From Acidisoma sp035492295 (lineage in GTDB: Bacteria > Pseudomonadota > Alphaproteobacteria > Acetobacterales > Acetobacteraceae), in the NCBI RefSeq assembly GCF_035492295.1, contig NZ_DATJJK010000278.1, forward strand, positions 1 through 64,000: a stretch of DNA of 64,000 bases, written 5' to 3'. Made by a program: the position numbers and the translations under genes. This document shows, piece after piece, positions 23,650-32,696 of the stretch; positions within the stretch are counted from its first letter, which is position 1, and each line of letters opens with the position of its first letter. Under the pieces are notes generated by a model. That model was given only the letters and a program-made list of their open reading frames with translations, ran no database searches and was not told the origin of the DNA.

Positions 23650-25052
23650 AGGCAGCGCCGCGGCGCGGGCGCCGGCCTTGGTCGCTTACCGCCCGCCTCG
23701 CTTGGCGGCTCGCCGGCGTCATGCTCTGCACCATTCTGCTCGCGGCCGGAGCCGTCGCCTGGCGGACGGTCGCGACGCTGCACGATCTCGACGACGCGGC
23801 GATGCAACAGCAAGTGGATTTCCTGGTCCGCCATCTGCCGAAAGGCGCGGCCGACCAACCCTTCGAACTGCCACGCGCCGTCACCGATCGATTTCGTCTT
23901 TCGGACGGCGATACCGTCTTTCTCATCCTCGGCACGGGCGGACGGTTGCTCTCCACCTCGGACCCGGATGAAGCCGCCATCCTCAGCCCGCTCCTGCCCG
24001 ACACCGTCGGGCCCGGCTTCCTCCGGCTGCCGCCCACGCCCGGCCACCCACAAGGATTGATGGGGTTTGCGCGCAACGTGGATGGGCGGCTCGTCCTTCT
24101 CCTGCAGGGGCGGGAGCAGGCGGAAGCAATCGTCGACAGTCTGACAACACAGTTTCTGGGGACCGCCGTCTGGCTGCTACTGCCGATCGGCCTCCTTATG
24201 CTCGGTGTCAGCATCGTCACGTTGCGACGCGGGCTCCGCCCCCTCACCCGCGCCTCGGCCGCCGCCACCGCGATCCGCCCAGGCGAGCCCGGCCGCCGCC
24301 TGCCAGCCGAAGGCCTGCCGCGGGAAGTGACGCCGCTGGTCGATGCCGTGAACGAGGCGCTGAGCCGGCTGGAACGCACCATCGCCGCCCAGCGCAGCTT
24401 CATGGCCCAGGCGGCACACGGACTGCGCACACCGCTCGCCGTGCTCACAGCCCGGCTGGACGGTATGGCCGAATCACCGGAGGTCTGTGGCCTGCGCCAC
24501 GATTCCGACCGCATGAGCAGGCTCGTCTCCCAACTCCTCCGCATGGCGCGGCTCGAAAGCCTGCCGGTCGATCTCTCCGAGGCGATCGACCTGCACGACG
24601 TCGCGGCCGAAGCGGTCGCCGGCCTTGCACCGCTCGCTATTCGCGAGGGGGTGGAACTGGCCCTGACCGGGGAAGCATCACTAACCGTCACCGGCAACCG
24701 CGCCGCTCTTCTGCTGGCGCTCATCAATCTTGTCGAAAATGCCCTCGGCTATGCGCCGCGGGGAACGACGGTCGAGGTGGCGGTCTGTGCGCCGCGGGAA
24801 ATCGCGGTGCGCGACCGTGGGCCCGGCATCCCGCCCGGGCAGGAGGCCCGGCTGCTGCAGCCCTTCGAGCGCGGGCCCCATGCGCGTGAGGGCGGAGCCG
24901 GCTTGGGCCTCGCCATCGTGGCGCAAATCGCAGCAGCTCATGGCGGGAGCCTCAGCCTCGCGCCGCGCAGCGGAGGCGGCACGGAAGCCCTCCTCACCCT
25001 CGGCACCGAGGGCCCGACGGCAGGCGAGGACGCGCCGCCGCTTGCGCGTTAA
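23646..25052 (+). CDS. Sensor histidine kinase, QseC/TctE-like
   Basis: A 468-residue membrane kinase. One membrane segment (about 20-40), a periplasmic sensor region (about 45-170), a second segment (about 172-192), a HAMP-like linker, HisKA with His258, and an ATPase domain (NLVENALGYA, DRGPGIP, GAGLGLAIV) are visible. The residue after the phospho-accepting histidine is glycine (AAHGLRTPL) where nearly all HisKA kinases have Glu or Asp, the residue thought to act as general base. It starts with GTG overlapping the regulator stop. The stimulus is unknown. Confidence 0.85.
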   Translation: MKAAPRRGRRPWSLTARLAWRLAGVMLCTILLAAGAVAWRTVATLHDLDDAAMQQQVDFLVRHLPKGAADQPFELPRAVTDRFRLSDGDTVFLILGTGGRLLSTSDPDEAAILSPLLPDTVGPGFLRLPPTPGHPQGLMGFARNVDGRLVLLLQGREQAEAIVDSLTTQFLGTAVWLLLPIGLLMLGVSIVTLRRGLRPLTRASAAATAIRPGEPGRRLPAEGLPREVTPLVDAVNEALSRLERTIAAQRSFMAQAAHGLRTPLAVLTARLDGMAESPEVCGLRHDSDRMSRLVSQLLRMARLESLPVDLSEAIDLHDVAAEAVAGLAPLAIREGVELALTGEASLTVTGNRAALLLALINLVENALGYAPRGTTVEVAVCAPREIAVRDRGPGIPPGQEARLLQPFERGPHAREGGAGLGLAIVAQIAAAHGGSLSLAPRSGGGTEALLTLGTEGPTAGEDAPPLAR

Positions 25053-25129
25053 CCGTCCGAATACATATCGAGATGCTCCGTTACAGCCCCAGAGGCTAGA
25101 CCGAGCGCATCAATTCAAAGGATTGCCGC

Positions 25130-25699
25130 ATGCCTGTTGCCACGCGTGACATCGCCGGACGAACCCACGCGGGGCGCTGGTCCGGCCGCTATGACGGGCT
25201 CGCGATCGCGTTCCATTGGCTGACGGCCTTGCTGGTCGTCTCACTCTTCGCCTTCGCCCAGATCTGGGGGTTCCTGCCGCGCGGGCCCGCACGACACCTG
25301 CTTCAGGGCCTGCACGTCTCCCTTGGCTGCCTGCTGGTGGCGATCGTGATCGCGCGCATCCTTTGGCGCGTCTTCGGATCCGTGCGTCTGTCGCACCCCG
25401 GCATGGTCGGCAAGCTCGCCCAGGCGGGGCATGGCGTGCTCTATCTCCTGCTGCTTGCCATGATTGTGACCGGGCCGCTGAAACGCTGGGCGGCCGGCCA
25501 GGCGCTGAATGTCTTCTGGCTCTTTTCAATCCCCTCGCCGCTTCCGGCGGAGCCGGTCCTGCGCGCCCCCGTTGGCTTCATCCATTTCTGGGCGGCCTGG
25601 GCCGTGATTGTCATTGCCGGACTGCATGCAGCGACGGCGCTCTTCCACCACTATGCGCTGAAGGACGGGGTGCTACGGCGAATGATCCCGCTGCGCTGA
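25130..25699 (+). CDS. Cytochrome b561
   Basis: A 189-residue four-helix membrane protein of the prokaryotic b561 family. The haem-ligand histidines sit in typical places: AIAFHWLTALLVV in helix 1, LLQGLHVSLGCLL in helix 2, LAQAGHGVLYLLL in helix 3 and VIVIAGLHAATALFHH in helix 4. Members pass electrons from ubiquinol, for instance to superoxide. It lies 77 bases after the sensor kinase on the same strand and may belong to its regulon; no clear promoter box was seen between them. Confidence 0.85.
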   Translation: MPVATRDIAGRTHAGRWSGRYDGLAIAFHWLTALLVVSLFAFAQIWGFLPRGPARHLLQGLHVSLGCLLVAIVIARILWRVFGSVRLSHPGMVGKLAQAGHGVLYLLLLAMIVTGPLKRWAAGQALNVFWLFSIPSPLPAEPVLRAPVGFIHFWAAWAVIVIAGLHAATALFHHYALKDGVLRRMIPLR

Positions 25700-25718
25700 A
25701 CGACGGCCGCGAGCGGGC

Positions 25719-26135
25719 TTAGAGCGTGGAACGCAAGGCGTAGCGGCCAGGTCCGGTCACATAGAGCAGCAGGAAGCCGCCGATGATGCTCACGTTCTTG
25801 AAGAAGTTAATTTCTGCCTCGAAATGGGCCGTGCCGCTCATGGTCCAGTAGGGATGGCCGATGAAGGCGGTGGCGAGGGTATAGATCGCCATCACCAGCG
25901 CCAGCGGCCGCGTGTAGACTCCAATCACAAGCGCGATCGACACGAAGACCTCGATGACGATGGCAATGATGGCCGCCGCCCAGGGCAGCGGAAGGCCGCT
26001 ATGAGCCATGTAGCCGACTGTGCCGGAAAAGCCGGTGATCTTGCCCCAACCGAAAATGAGAAAGAGCAGGACAAGAAGGATGCGCGCGACGAGGATGACC
26101 TCGTCGCGCAGCCTGTCACTGGCGAAGCCTTGCAT
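25719..26135 (-). CDS. DoxX family membrane protein
   Basis: A 138-residue protein with four hydrophobic segments and the family start RILLVLLFLIFGWGKITGF, followed by YMAHSGLPLPWAAAI and FFKNVSIIGGFLLLY. DoxX-type proteins are linked to thiol and superoxide stress or quinone-dependent oxidation, but most bacterial members are uncharacterised. It converges on the b561 gene, with a 19-base gap, and so continues the redox theme of the region. Confidence 0.82.
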   Translation of the reverse strand: MQGFASDRLRDEVILVARILLVLLFLIFGWGKITGFSGTVGYMAHSGLPLPWAAAIIAIVIEVFVSIALVIGVYTRPLALVMAIYTLATAFIGHPYWTMSGTAHFEAEINFFKNVSIIGGFLLLYVTGPGRYALRSTL

Positions 26136-26255
26136 GCGTCTCTCCTGAACGAACGGTGAGCGGCCATCATGGCGCGCATAGCGGAATGATCAGGATCTAT
26201 GAAGGTTTTGGCAGTGAAAACAATGACTTTGCCGAAGGTTTCAATCGGTGACCTG

Positions 26256-27098
26256 TCAGAAGCGCCCCTCACCGGCGAAGAGCGTGCGCGTCGCGCCGCC
26301 AACCCAGATGGCGCCCTCCGCATCGCGATCAATCCGCACGCGCCCCCGCCGCCCGAGCACCGTGCCCTGCGCCGCGACATAGCCATCGGTCACGCGGCCG
26401 GAGGCGAACAGCCATTGCGCGACGGACGCGTTGAGGCTGCCAGTGACCGGATCCTCTATCACCGTGCCTTCGGCATTGGAGAACAGCGCACGCACCTCAT
26501 AAGCCGCTTCGCTTCCTGGGGGATGGGCGCCGATGAGGCCGATGTCGACATGACGCCCCGGCGATACGTCCGGCTGCACCGCCAGCACCGCCTCGGCGGA
26601 AGAGAGCATGATGCCGAGCCAGCCCGGCCCGTTGTCGATCCAGGCGGCATCGACGATCGCGTCCACATGGATGCGCAGGACGGCGGCAGCCTCGGCAATC
26701 ACCTCGTCGCTCGGTCGACCCTCCCGCACGAGCGGCGGGGCCGCGAAGGCGTAGCCCTGCGGCGTCTCACGGATCGGGACGAGACCGACGCCGCATTCCT
26801 GCATGATCTGCCCTGGCCGGCGCGGCGTGCCGCCCGCCTCTATCCAGGCATGGCAGGTGCCGAGCGTCGGGTGCCCGGCGAAGGGCAATTCACGCGCGAG
26901 GGTGAAGATGCGGACGCGATAATCCGCTTCCGGATTTTCCGGCGGCAACAGGAAGGTCGTCTCCGACAGATTGAGCCAGCGCGTAATACGCTGCATGGTC
27001 TCCGTGTCGAGGCCCGCCGCATCGGCCACGACCGCGAGCGGATTGCCTGAAAATTCACCGCTGCCGAAGACATCGACCAGCCGGAAGGGGCGCGCCAT
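26256..27098 (-). CDS. PhzF family isomerase/epimerase-like protein
   Basis: A 280-residue protein of the diaminopimelate-epimerase-like PhzF fold. It begins RPFRLVDVFGSGEFSGNPLA and has the catalytic glutamate in NLSETTFLL (about residue 46), the ELPFAGHPTLGTCHAW glycine/histidine signature, and VIEDPVTGSLNAS in the second half. Most members have no known substrate; there are no phenazine genes here, so a phenazine role is not supported. It is transcribed leftward, alone. Confidence 0.85.
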   Translation of the reverse strand: MARPFRLVDVFGSGEFSGNPLAVVADAAGLDTETMQRITRWLNLSETTFLLPPENPEADYRVRIFTLARELPFAGHPTLGTCHAWIEAGGTPRRPGQIMQECGVGLVPIRETPQGYAFAAPPLVREGRPSDEVIAEAAAVLRIHVDAIVDAAWIDNGPGWLGIMLSSAEAVLAVQPDVSPGRHVDIGLIGAHPPGSEAAYEVRALFSNAEGTVIEDPVTGSLNASVAQWLFASGRVTDGYVAAQGTVLGRRGRVRIDRDAEGAIWVGGATRTLFAGEGRF

Positions 27099-27281
27099 TC
27101 TCTTTCTCCCTTTGCGTGAAGCTGCGGAATCCTACGCTGAGTGGCGCCGCTGCAACCATCCGGCCCGCCGCATGAGACCAGCCGCGCGACGCGCGGCGAA
27201 CCGGCCGGTATCTTGCATCGCCAGCCCCCAGGCTGCCACCTTGCCGCCCTTGCGCTATCCGGACCGGAGTTTTTCCTAGAA

Positions 27282-28823
27282 ATGACTGACAGCAAACTGC
27301 CCGCCTTTGATCTCGTCGAACTCACGGTCGAAAAGGCTCAGGCCGCCATGGCCAGCGGAGCCATGACGTCCGAAGCCCTGACCCAGGCCTTTCTGGACCG
27401 CATCGCCGAATACAACCCGAAATACAACGCCATCCTGTTCATGAACCCGGATGCGCTGGAAACCGCGCGCGCGATCGATCGTCGCCGAGCCGCTGGTGAG
27501 AAGCTCGGCCCGCTGGCCGGCATCCCAGTCGTGGTGAAAGATCCGATGGACATGGTGGGCATCCCCACCACCGCCGGCTGGGCGCAGCTCTACAGCAAGG
27601 CGGGTGGCGTCGATCTGATGCCTTCGACCGACAGTCCGGTCGTCGCCCGCATGAAGGCCGCCGACACCGTCATCCTCGGCAAGACCAATGTGCCCATCCT
27701 CAGCCATACCGGCGCCGATGCGAATGACAGTTTTGCCGGCCCCACGCTGAATGTCGCCGCACCCGACTTGCTGCCCGGCGGCAGCAGCACCGGCACCGCC
27801 GCGTGCGTGGCCGCAAGCCTTGCGGTGCTCGGCCTTGCCGAGGAGACCGGCGGTTCGATCCAGAATCCGGCCTCGGCCCAAGGTCTCGTCGGCATCAAGC
27901 CGAGCCACGCGCTGGTGCCCAATGCCGGCGTGGTGCCGCTCTCCGCTCATCGCGATGTCGTGGGCCCGATCGCCCGCTGCGTGCGGGATGCCGCCCTCTG
28001 CCTGGACGTGCTGGCGGGCTTCACCGCAGAAGACCCGAAGACGATTGCAGGCGTCGGCCACAAGCCAAAGGGCGGCTACACCTCCAAACTCTCCAAGGAC
28101 GCGCTTGCCGGCAAGCGTATCGGCCTGTATGGCGCAGGCTGGCGCAACCAGCCGCTCTCGGAGGAGACCGCCAGCCTCTACGCGCGCGCGCAGGTGGAGC
28201 TGAAAGCCGCTGGCGCCATCCTGGTGGAAGACCCTTTCGCGGGCTCGGGCTTCGCCGATCTCCGCCACCAGACCGTGCCGGGCCAGGATTTCGATGCCCG
28301 CGGCTTGGAATCCGTGCCCTACGACGTGGAGCAGTATCTGAAGCGCCTTGGGCCAGACGCCGCCCTGAAGACCTTCGCGGAATTCGCTGAGGCGACCAAG
28401 GGAGACGATGCCTTCGCTCCCGGCGGCGCGCTGCACTACATGGTCTACCAGCGCCAGTTCGCCGCCTGCCTCGCCAATCCGTCCGTCCCGCCCGATCTCT
28501 CCGATTTTATCACGGCGCGGGAGAGCTATCTCGAGATCTTCGGCGCCGTCTTCGCGCAGCACGTGCTGGACGGGCTCTGTTTCCCGCAGATGCGCACCGA
28601 TCTCGCCGGATTGCACAGCGGCGGACGGATCGACGAGACGACGGTGAGCGAAATCAATATCGCGGGGATTCCCGGCGTCACTGTGCCTGCGGGTTTCTAC
28701 GCCTCCGGCGCACCCTTCAACCTCATCTTCGTTGGACCGAAATGGAGCGAAGCGGAGATTCTGGCGCTTGCCTATGCCTATGAGCAGGCGACCGGTCACC
28801 GCCGCGCACCCACCCTGCTCTGA
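27282..28823 (+). CDS. Amidase (amidase-signature family)
   Basis: A 513-residue hydrolase with the Ser-cisSer-Lys machinery: lysine in IPVVVKDPMDM (about 83), the GGSSTGTAACVA loop (about 166-177) and the nucleophile serine in ETGGSIQNPAS. The motif has Gln where Arg is usual (GGSIR), a substrate-pocket difference. It would hydrolyse an amide; the substrate is unknown. The ATG at 27282 is preferred because upstream codons up to 27141 overlap the divergent PhzF promoter region and look non-coding. GatA is excluded by the sequence of the middle region and the absence of gatBC. Confidence 0.87.
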   Translation: MTDSKLPAFDLVELTVEKAQAAMASGAMTSEALTQAFLDRIAEYNPKYNAILFMNPDALETARAIDRRRAAGEKLGPLAGIPVVVKDPMDMVGIPTTAGWAQLYSKAGGVDLMPSTDSPVVARMKAADTVILGKTNVPILSHTGADANDSFAGPTLNVAAPDLLPGGSSTGTAACVAASLAVLGLAEETGGSIQNPASAQGLVGIKPSHALVPNAGVVPLSAHRDVVGPIARCVRDAALCLDVLAGFTAEDPKTIAGVGHKPKGGYTSKLSKDALAGKRIGLYGAGWRNQPLSEETASLYARAQVELKAAGAILVEDPFAGSGFADLRHQTVPGQDFDARGLESVPYDVEQYLKRLGPDAALKTFAEFAEATKGDDAFAPGGALHYMVYQRQFAACLANPSVPPDLSDFITARESYLEIFGAVFAQHVLDGLCFPQMRTDLAGLHSGGRIDETTVSEINIAGIPGVTVPAGFYASGAPFNLIFVGPKWSEAEILALAYAYEQATGHRRAPTLL

Positions 28824-28883
28824 CGCCGGCTCACTCGACCCGATGCCCCGGCTCGCTTAAAACAGGCGGGCCGGAGGCATACA

Positions 28884-29885
28884 ATGACAGCGGATTTCAT
28901 CACTTCCCTGGTCCCGGACCGGACCGAGGACCATGTGGCGAGCATCGCCCGCACGGTGCGGACAGAAATGCAGGGACTGGCCGCCCTTGAAGCGGCGCTT
29001 CCCGCCGGGCTCTCGGAGTCCTTTCTCGCCGCCGCCGAACTCATTGAGCGGAGCGGCTGCGTCATTGTCACCGGCATGGGGAAATCGGGCCTGATCGGCC
29101 GCAAGATCGCCGCGACCCTGGCCAGCACCGGCACCCCGAGCCACTTCGTCCACGCGGCCGAGGCGAGCCACGGCGATCTCGGCATGATCGGACCGAATGA
29201 CGTGGTGCTCGCCCTCTCCTGGTCCGGGGAGACACCGGAGCTCGCCGATATCGTGGCCTATACCCGCCGCTTCGGCATCAAGCTGCTGGCCTTGACCTCA
29301 CGCGCCGACAGCGCGCTGGGTCGGGCGGCCGATCTTTGCCTGGTGCTGCCGCTGGCCGAGGAGGCCTGCCCAAACGGCCTGGCGCCAACCACCAGTACCA
29401 CCATGCAGCTCGTCGCCGGGGATGCGCTCGCCGTTCTCCTTCTCGAGCGGCGGGGTTTCACGGCGGGCGACTTCCAGCGTTACCACCCGGGGGGTAAACT
29501 CGGCGCCCGGCTGCTGACGGTCGGCCAACTCATGCATGTAGGAGAGGCGCTGCCCGTGGTACGTCACGATGCGACGCTCTCCGAGGGCATTGTGGAGATG
29601 ACCTCCAAGCGCTTCGGCATCGCGGCCGTAGTGGATGGCGCAGGCCATCTCGTGGGTGCGCTGACGGACGGCGATCTCCGCCGCGCCTTCCGCGCCGGCT
29701 TCGCCGATGTGCCGGTGGAGCAGGCCATGGGCCGCCGTCCGCAGATCATGGCGCCGGGCGATCTCGCCGCTCAGGCGCTGGCGCGGATGAACGAGACGCG
29801 CATCACCTGCATCTTCGTGGTGGAGGGCGAGAAGCCGGTCGGCCTCGTCCATATCCACGACCTGCTGCGCGCGGGGGTGGCCTGA
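28884..29885 (+). CDS. kdsD: Arabinose-5-phosphate isomerase
   Basis: KdsD/KpsF/GutQ enzymes interconvert D-ribulose 5-phosphate and D-arabinose 5-phosphate, the first step to KDO for lipopolysaccharide. The 333-residue protein has an SIS domain (about 45-180; VIVTGMGKSGLIGRKIA, HAAEASHGDLGMI, LALSWSGETPELADI) and two CBS domains (about 210-330). GFTAGDFQRYHPGGKLG is the family linker. It stands 61 bases after the amidase and ends at a strong bidirectional terminator. No kdsA or kdsC is near. Confidence 0.92.
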   Translation: MTADFITSLVPDRTEDHVASIARTVRTEMQGLAALEAALPAGLSESFLAAAELIERSGCVIVTGMGKSGLIGRKIAATLASTGTPSHFVHAAEASHGDLGMIGPNDVVLALSWSGETPELADIVAYTRRFGIKLLALTSRADSALGRAADLCLVLPLAEEACPNGLAPTTSTTMQLVAGDALAVLLLERRGFTAGDFQRYHPGGKLGARLLTVGQLMHVGEALPVVRHDATLSEGIVEMTSKRFGIAAVVDGAGHLVGALTDGDLRRAFRAGFADVPVEQAMGRRPQIMAPGDLAAQALARMNETRITCIFVVEGEKPVGLVHIHDLLRAGVA

Positions 29886-29907
29886 ACCGGGCGGGATCTC
29901 AACGACG

Positions 29908-29933
29908 AAAACCCCGCGCAAGCGCGGGGTTTT
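29908..29933. terminator. Bidirectional rho-independent terminator between kdsD and rpmG
   Basis: AAAA plus CCCCGCGC, loop AA, then GCGCGGGG plus TTTT form a perfect twelve-pair hairpin. It serves kdsD rightward and, 43 bases past its stop codon, rpmG leftward. Confidence 0.85.
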
Positions 29934-29975
29934 CCGAAGTCTCTCAACCGGCGCCGGGATTGGGGCGCCGCGGGA

Positions 29976-30143
29976 TTACTTGATTTTGGCTTCGCGGAAG
30001 ACGACGTGCTTGCGGGCCACCGGATCGTATTTCTTGAATTCCAGCTTGCCGGTCTGCGCGCGCGTGTTCTTCTTGGTCACATAGAAATAGCCCGTCTCCG
30101 CGGTGGAGAGGAGCTTGATCTGAACGGTGTTCGACTTCGCCAT
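29976..30143 (-). CDS. rpmG: 50S ribosomal protein L33
   Basis: A 55-residue basic protein, MAKSNTVQIKLLSTAETGYF at the start, with FYVTKKNTRAQTGKLEF and KYDPVARKHVVF following. It matches the alphaproteobacterial L33 of the large subunit in length and sequence. No zinc cysteines are present, so it is the zinc-independent form. It is a single gene, leftward, ending before the shared terminator. Confidence 0.95.
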   Translation of the reverse strand: MAKSNTVQIKLLSTAETGYFYVTKKNTRAQTGKLEFKKYDPVARKHVVFREAKIK

Positions 30144-30289
30144 AGGTCCAATTCCCGTCGCCGCCCATAAACCACCGTCGCCGCCCCCGCGGCATCGGCG
30201 CTCCCGACCAGCGCATTATTTCCAAAACGAGGGCCGCACATGGCCCATCCCGCCCCCTCCGGTCAAGCCCAACCGACGCAGAGCGGACC

Positions 30290-32080
30290 CTATTCCCCGG
30301 AAAGTTCCCGTCGCCTGCGATCGAGCTCCTCGGAATAGCGGCGCAGCGCGTGCTGTTCAGTCAGCAGACCAATGACCCGCAGGGTCTCCTGGCTGTCCAC
30401 CACGGCCAGCGCATCGCTTTCCGATTCCGCGAAAAGGGCAATCGCGGTTTTCACCGTCATCGCAGGCGTCAGCACGGTATCGGCGACATGGATGAGTTCG
30501 CCCACGGTCTCGGCAGCCATATCAGGGCTGAAGGCCTCGGCCGTCTGCACGATGCCGGCATAGCGGCCACTATCGTCGACCACCACCACGCGATGGGTGG
30601 AGCCGAGCGGGAATTCTCGCCGGAAGACCTCGAGGGACGTGGAACCCCTGACCGTGCGGGTGTCCCGCCGCATCATCCGTCCCACGCTCAGCGTGTTGAC
30701 CCAGCCGATATCGACGGCACTGCGAATCGCCTCGCCGCGCAGATGAAAACGCCAAGTCGCGAACGAGTAGCCGAAGGTGCGCCGTGCAGTCAGCGACGAG
30801 ACGATGACGGCGGCAAGTACCGCGACGGTCAGCGGAAAGCTGCCGGTACTTTCGAGGGCCAGAAAACACATGGTGAGCGGCCCACCGATAACGGCGACTG
30901 CCATCGCACTCATGCCGATCAGCCCATAGACCACGGGCGACATGACCGGCCCCACGGCGAGCAACGCCAGCACGCCTGCGAAGATCTTGCCGACGAGCGA
31001 GCCCAGGAACAGCGAGGCGAAGAACAGACCGCCCCTGAAGCCGGAGCCGATCGAGACCGCGGAGGCGATGGATTTGAGCACCAAGCCGGTCGTGATGAGC
31101 AGCAGAGGGTAATCCATGCCGAGCCCCTCGCGCAGCGCGCCATGGCCGGAGGAGAGCACCATCGGCGTCACCAGGCCGCAGAGACCGACGACGATCCCGC
31201 CCACCATCGGTCGGCTCCAGACCGGCAGCGGGCTGCGGCGGAACCAGCTTTCGGCGATCGTCACGCCGCGCATCACGGCGATCCCGGCCAAGGCGCAGAT
31301 AATGCCGAGTGCCAGGATCGGGATATATTGCACCACCGGGAAGCTACTCGGCAGGATCAGGTCGAAACCGTCGATCCCGCCGTGCAACCCGCGCTCCACG
31401 AAGACGGCGGTGAGCGAGGCCACCACGACCGGCGCCAGATTGGCGATGGTATAGGTGCCGATGACGAGTTCGATGCCATAGAAGGCGCCGGCCATGGGCG
31501 CATTGAAGGCGGCGCCGATGGCGCCCGCCGCCCCGCAGCCGACCATGAGCCGCAGGTCGCTGCGGCGCAGCCGGAAGCTCCGCCCGATGTAGGAGGCGAT
31601 GGCCGAGCCCATCTGCGTATAGCCGGCTTCGAGTCCCACCGAGGCCCCGACACCGCAGGAGAGCAGCGTCTGCACGCAGACGATGATGCTGTCGATGACC
31701 GACATGCGGCCGCCGTAGAGCGCGTTCGCCTCAATCGGGTCGACCGCGCGGCGCGGCCGCCAGCGTGCGAGAACGAGGCCACCCAGCCCCATCAGGAGGC
31801 CGCCCAGCATCGGCACGAGCATCAGGCGCGGAATGGCGATTTCGGAAGCGGAGCTGAGGCGGCTGCCCTCGGGGATACCGAACAGCGTTTCATGCATCAG
31901 TTCGATCGTGCCGTTCATGACGACGACAACGATGCCGGCACAGATACCGATGGCAGCGGCGAGGACTGTGAGCCAGATTTCATCAGCACGGACCAGGGCA
32001 CGGAGCGTCTGCGGGGCGTGCAGAACCCACTCCCCCCATTGCTGACGGCGGCTGCGGCTCGACAGGGAGCGCGTCGACAT
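30290..32080 (-). CDS. CLC-type chloride channel/antiporter with CBS domains
   Basis: A 596-residue protein with about ten or more membrane segments (about 30-440) and a C-terminal pair of CBS domains (about 455-590). CLC landmarks are divergent: the gating-glutamate loop reads VGLEAGYTQMGSA where GREGP is usual, and GSGFRGGLFFASLFLGS replaces GxFxP. The glutamate corresponding to the proton/gate residue is retained. The ATG at 32080 (MSTRSLSS) is preferred to an upstream start at 32149, which adds non-coding-looking residues. It would move chloride or another anion across the inner membrane, controlled through the CBS domains. Confidence 0.87.
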   Translation of the reverse strand: MSTRSLSSRSRRQQWGEWVLHAPQTLRALVRADEIWLTVLAAAIGICAGIVVVVMNGTIELMHETLFGIPEGSRLSSASEIAIPRLMLVPMLGGLLMGLGGLVLARWRPRRAVDPIEANALYGGRMSVIDSIIVCVQTLLSCGVGASVGLEAGYTQMGSAIASYIGRSFRLRRSDLRLMVGCGAAGAIGAAFNAPMAGAFYGIELVIGTYTIANLAPVVVASLTAVFVERGLHGGIDGFDLILPSSFPVVQYIPILALGIICALAGIAVMRGVTIAESWFRRSPLPVWSRPMVGGIVVGLCGLVTPMVLSSGHGALREGLGMDYPLLLITTGLVLKSIASAVSIGSGFRGGLFFASLFLGSLVGKIFAGVLALLAVGPVMSPVVYGLIGMSAMAVAVIGGPLTMCFLALESTGSFPLTVAVLAAVIVSSLTARRTFGYSFATWRFHLRGEAIRSAVDIGWVNTLSVGRMMRRDTRTVRGSTSLEVFRREFPLGSTHRVVVVDDSGRYAGIVQTAEAFSPDMAAETVGELIHVADTVLTPAMTVKTAIALFAESESDALAVVDSQETLRVIGLLTEQHALRRYSEELDRRRRELSGE

Positions 32081-32308
32081 CGTGCGGGCCGTCCTCGGTC
32101 TCTCTCTACCCAGGCACCCGCGAAGGGTGAATGCCGGCGGGGTTGCCAAACGGAATTCCAGGTGGCGCCCGACCAGCCGCCGCCCATCCCGCCCGACACC
32201 GCCTTTTGCTGCGGTGCAGTTCTTTAGCTCACAACTTCATGGAGGAAGTAAGACCCGCAGGAGCAAATTTGCCCTATTTTCGCATTTCTGAAGGCTCGGC
32301 ACGGCAAT

Positions 32309-32354
32309 CCAAAAACGAAAAGGGCGTGCCGGGAGGAGACCCCCGGCACGCCCT
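32309..32354 (-). terminator. Rho-independent terminator of the DUF1328 gene
   Basis: A perfect 13-base stem (AGGGCGTGCCGGG at 32321-32333 and its complement at 32342-32354) with an eight-base loop is followed on the minus strand by TTTTCGTTTTT. It lies 33 bases after the stop codon of the small leftward gene. Confidence 0.85.
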
Positions 32355-32387
32355 CCTCATCTGCGGAGCAAAGCCCCGAACCGTGCG

Positions 32388-32558
32388 CTATAGTTGTCGC
32401 GCGGCGGTGAAGGTCAGCACCAGGAAGACGATGCAGATGACCAGGAAGATAAAGAACAGGAACTTCGCGATTGCCGCCGACGCACCGGCGATACCGCCAA
32501 AACCCAGCGCACCGGCAATGATTGCAATGATCGCGAAGATGATCGCCCATTTCAGCAT
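32388..32558 (-). CDS. Small membrane protein, DUF1328 family
   Basis: A 56-residue hydrophobic protein, MLKWAIIFAIIAIIAGALGF at the start and FLFFLFLVICIVFLVLTF near the end, separated by a small-residue turn (GGIAGASAAIAK). This is the two-helix YtjA/DUF1328 family of the inner membrane, which has no established function and is often linked to stress response. It has its own terminator and probably its own promoter. Confidence 0.87.
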   Translation of the reverse strand: MLKWAIIFAIIAIIAGALGFGGIAGASAAIAKFLFFIFLVICIVFLVLTFTAARQL

Positions 32559-32696
32559 GACGAACCCCTCGGTTTGTTGTTATCCCGACGTGGGTGCGGC
32601 TCCGCTGTTTTCCACCGCGGTCCGGCCTGGACTGTCTTGATTCCTGTGGATTGAGGCCACGGTTTACGGAAACGTGAAGTGCGGCCGCCGCACCGT

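Noticed and set aside
30350..32227. 625-codon rightward frame opposite the CLC gene
   Set aside because: Low-complexity His/Asp/Arg composition and no homology signals; the opposite strand has a clear membrane protein with CBS domains.
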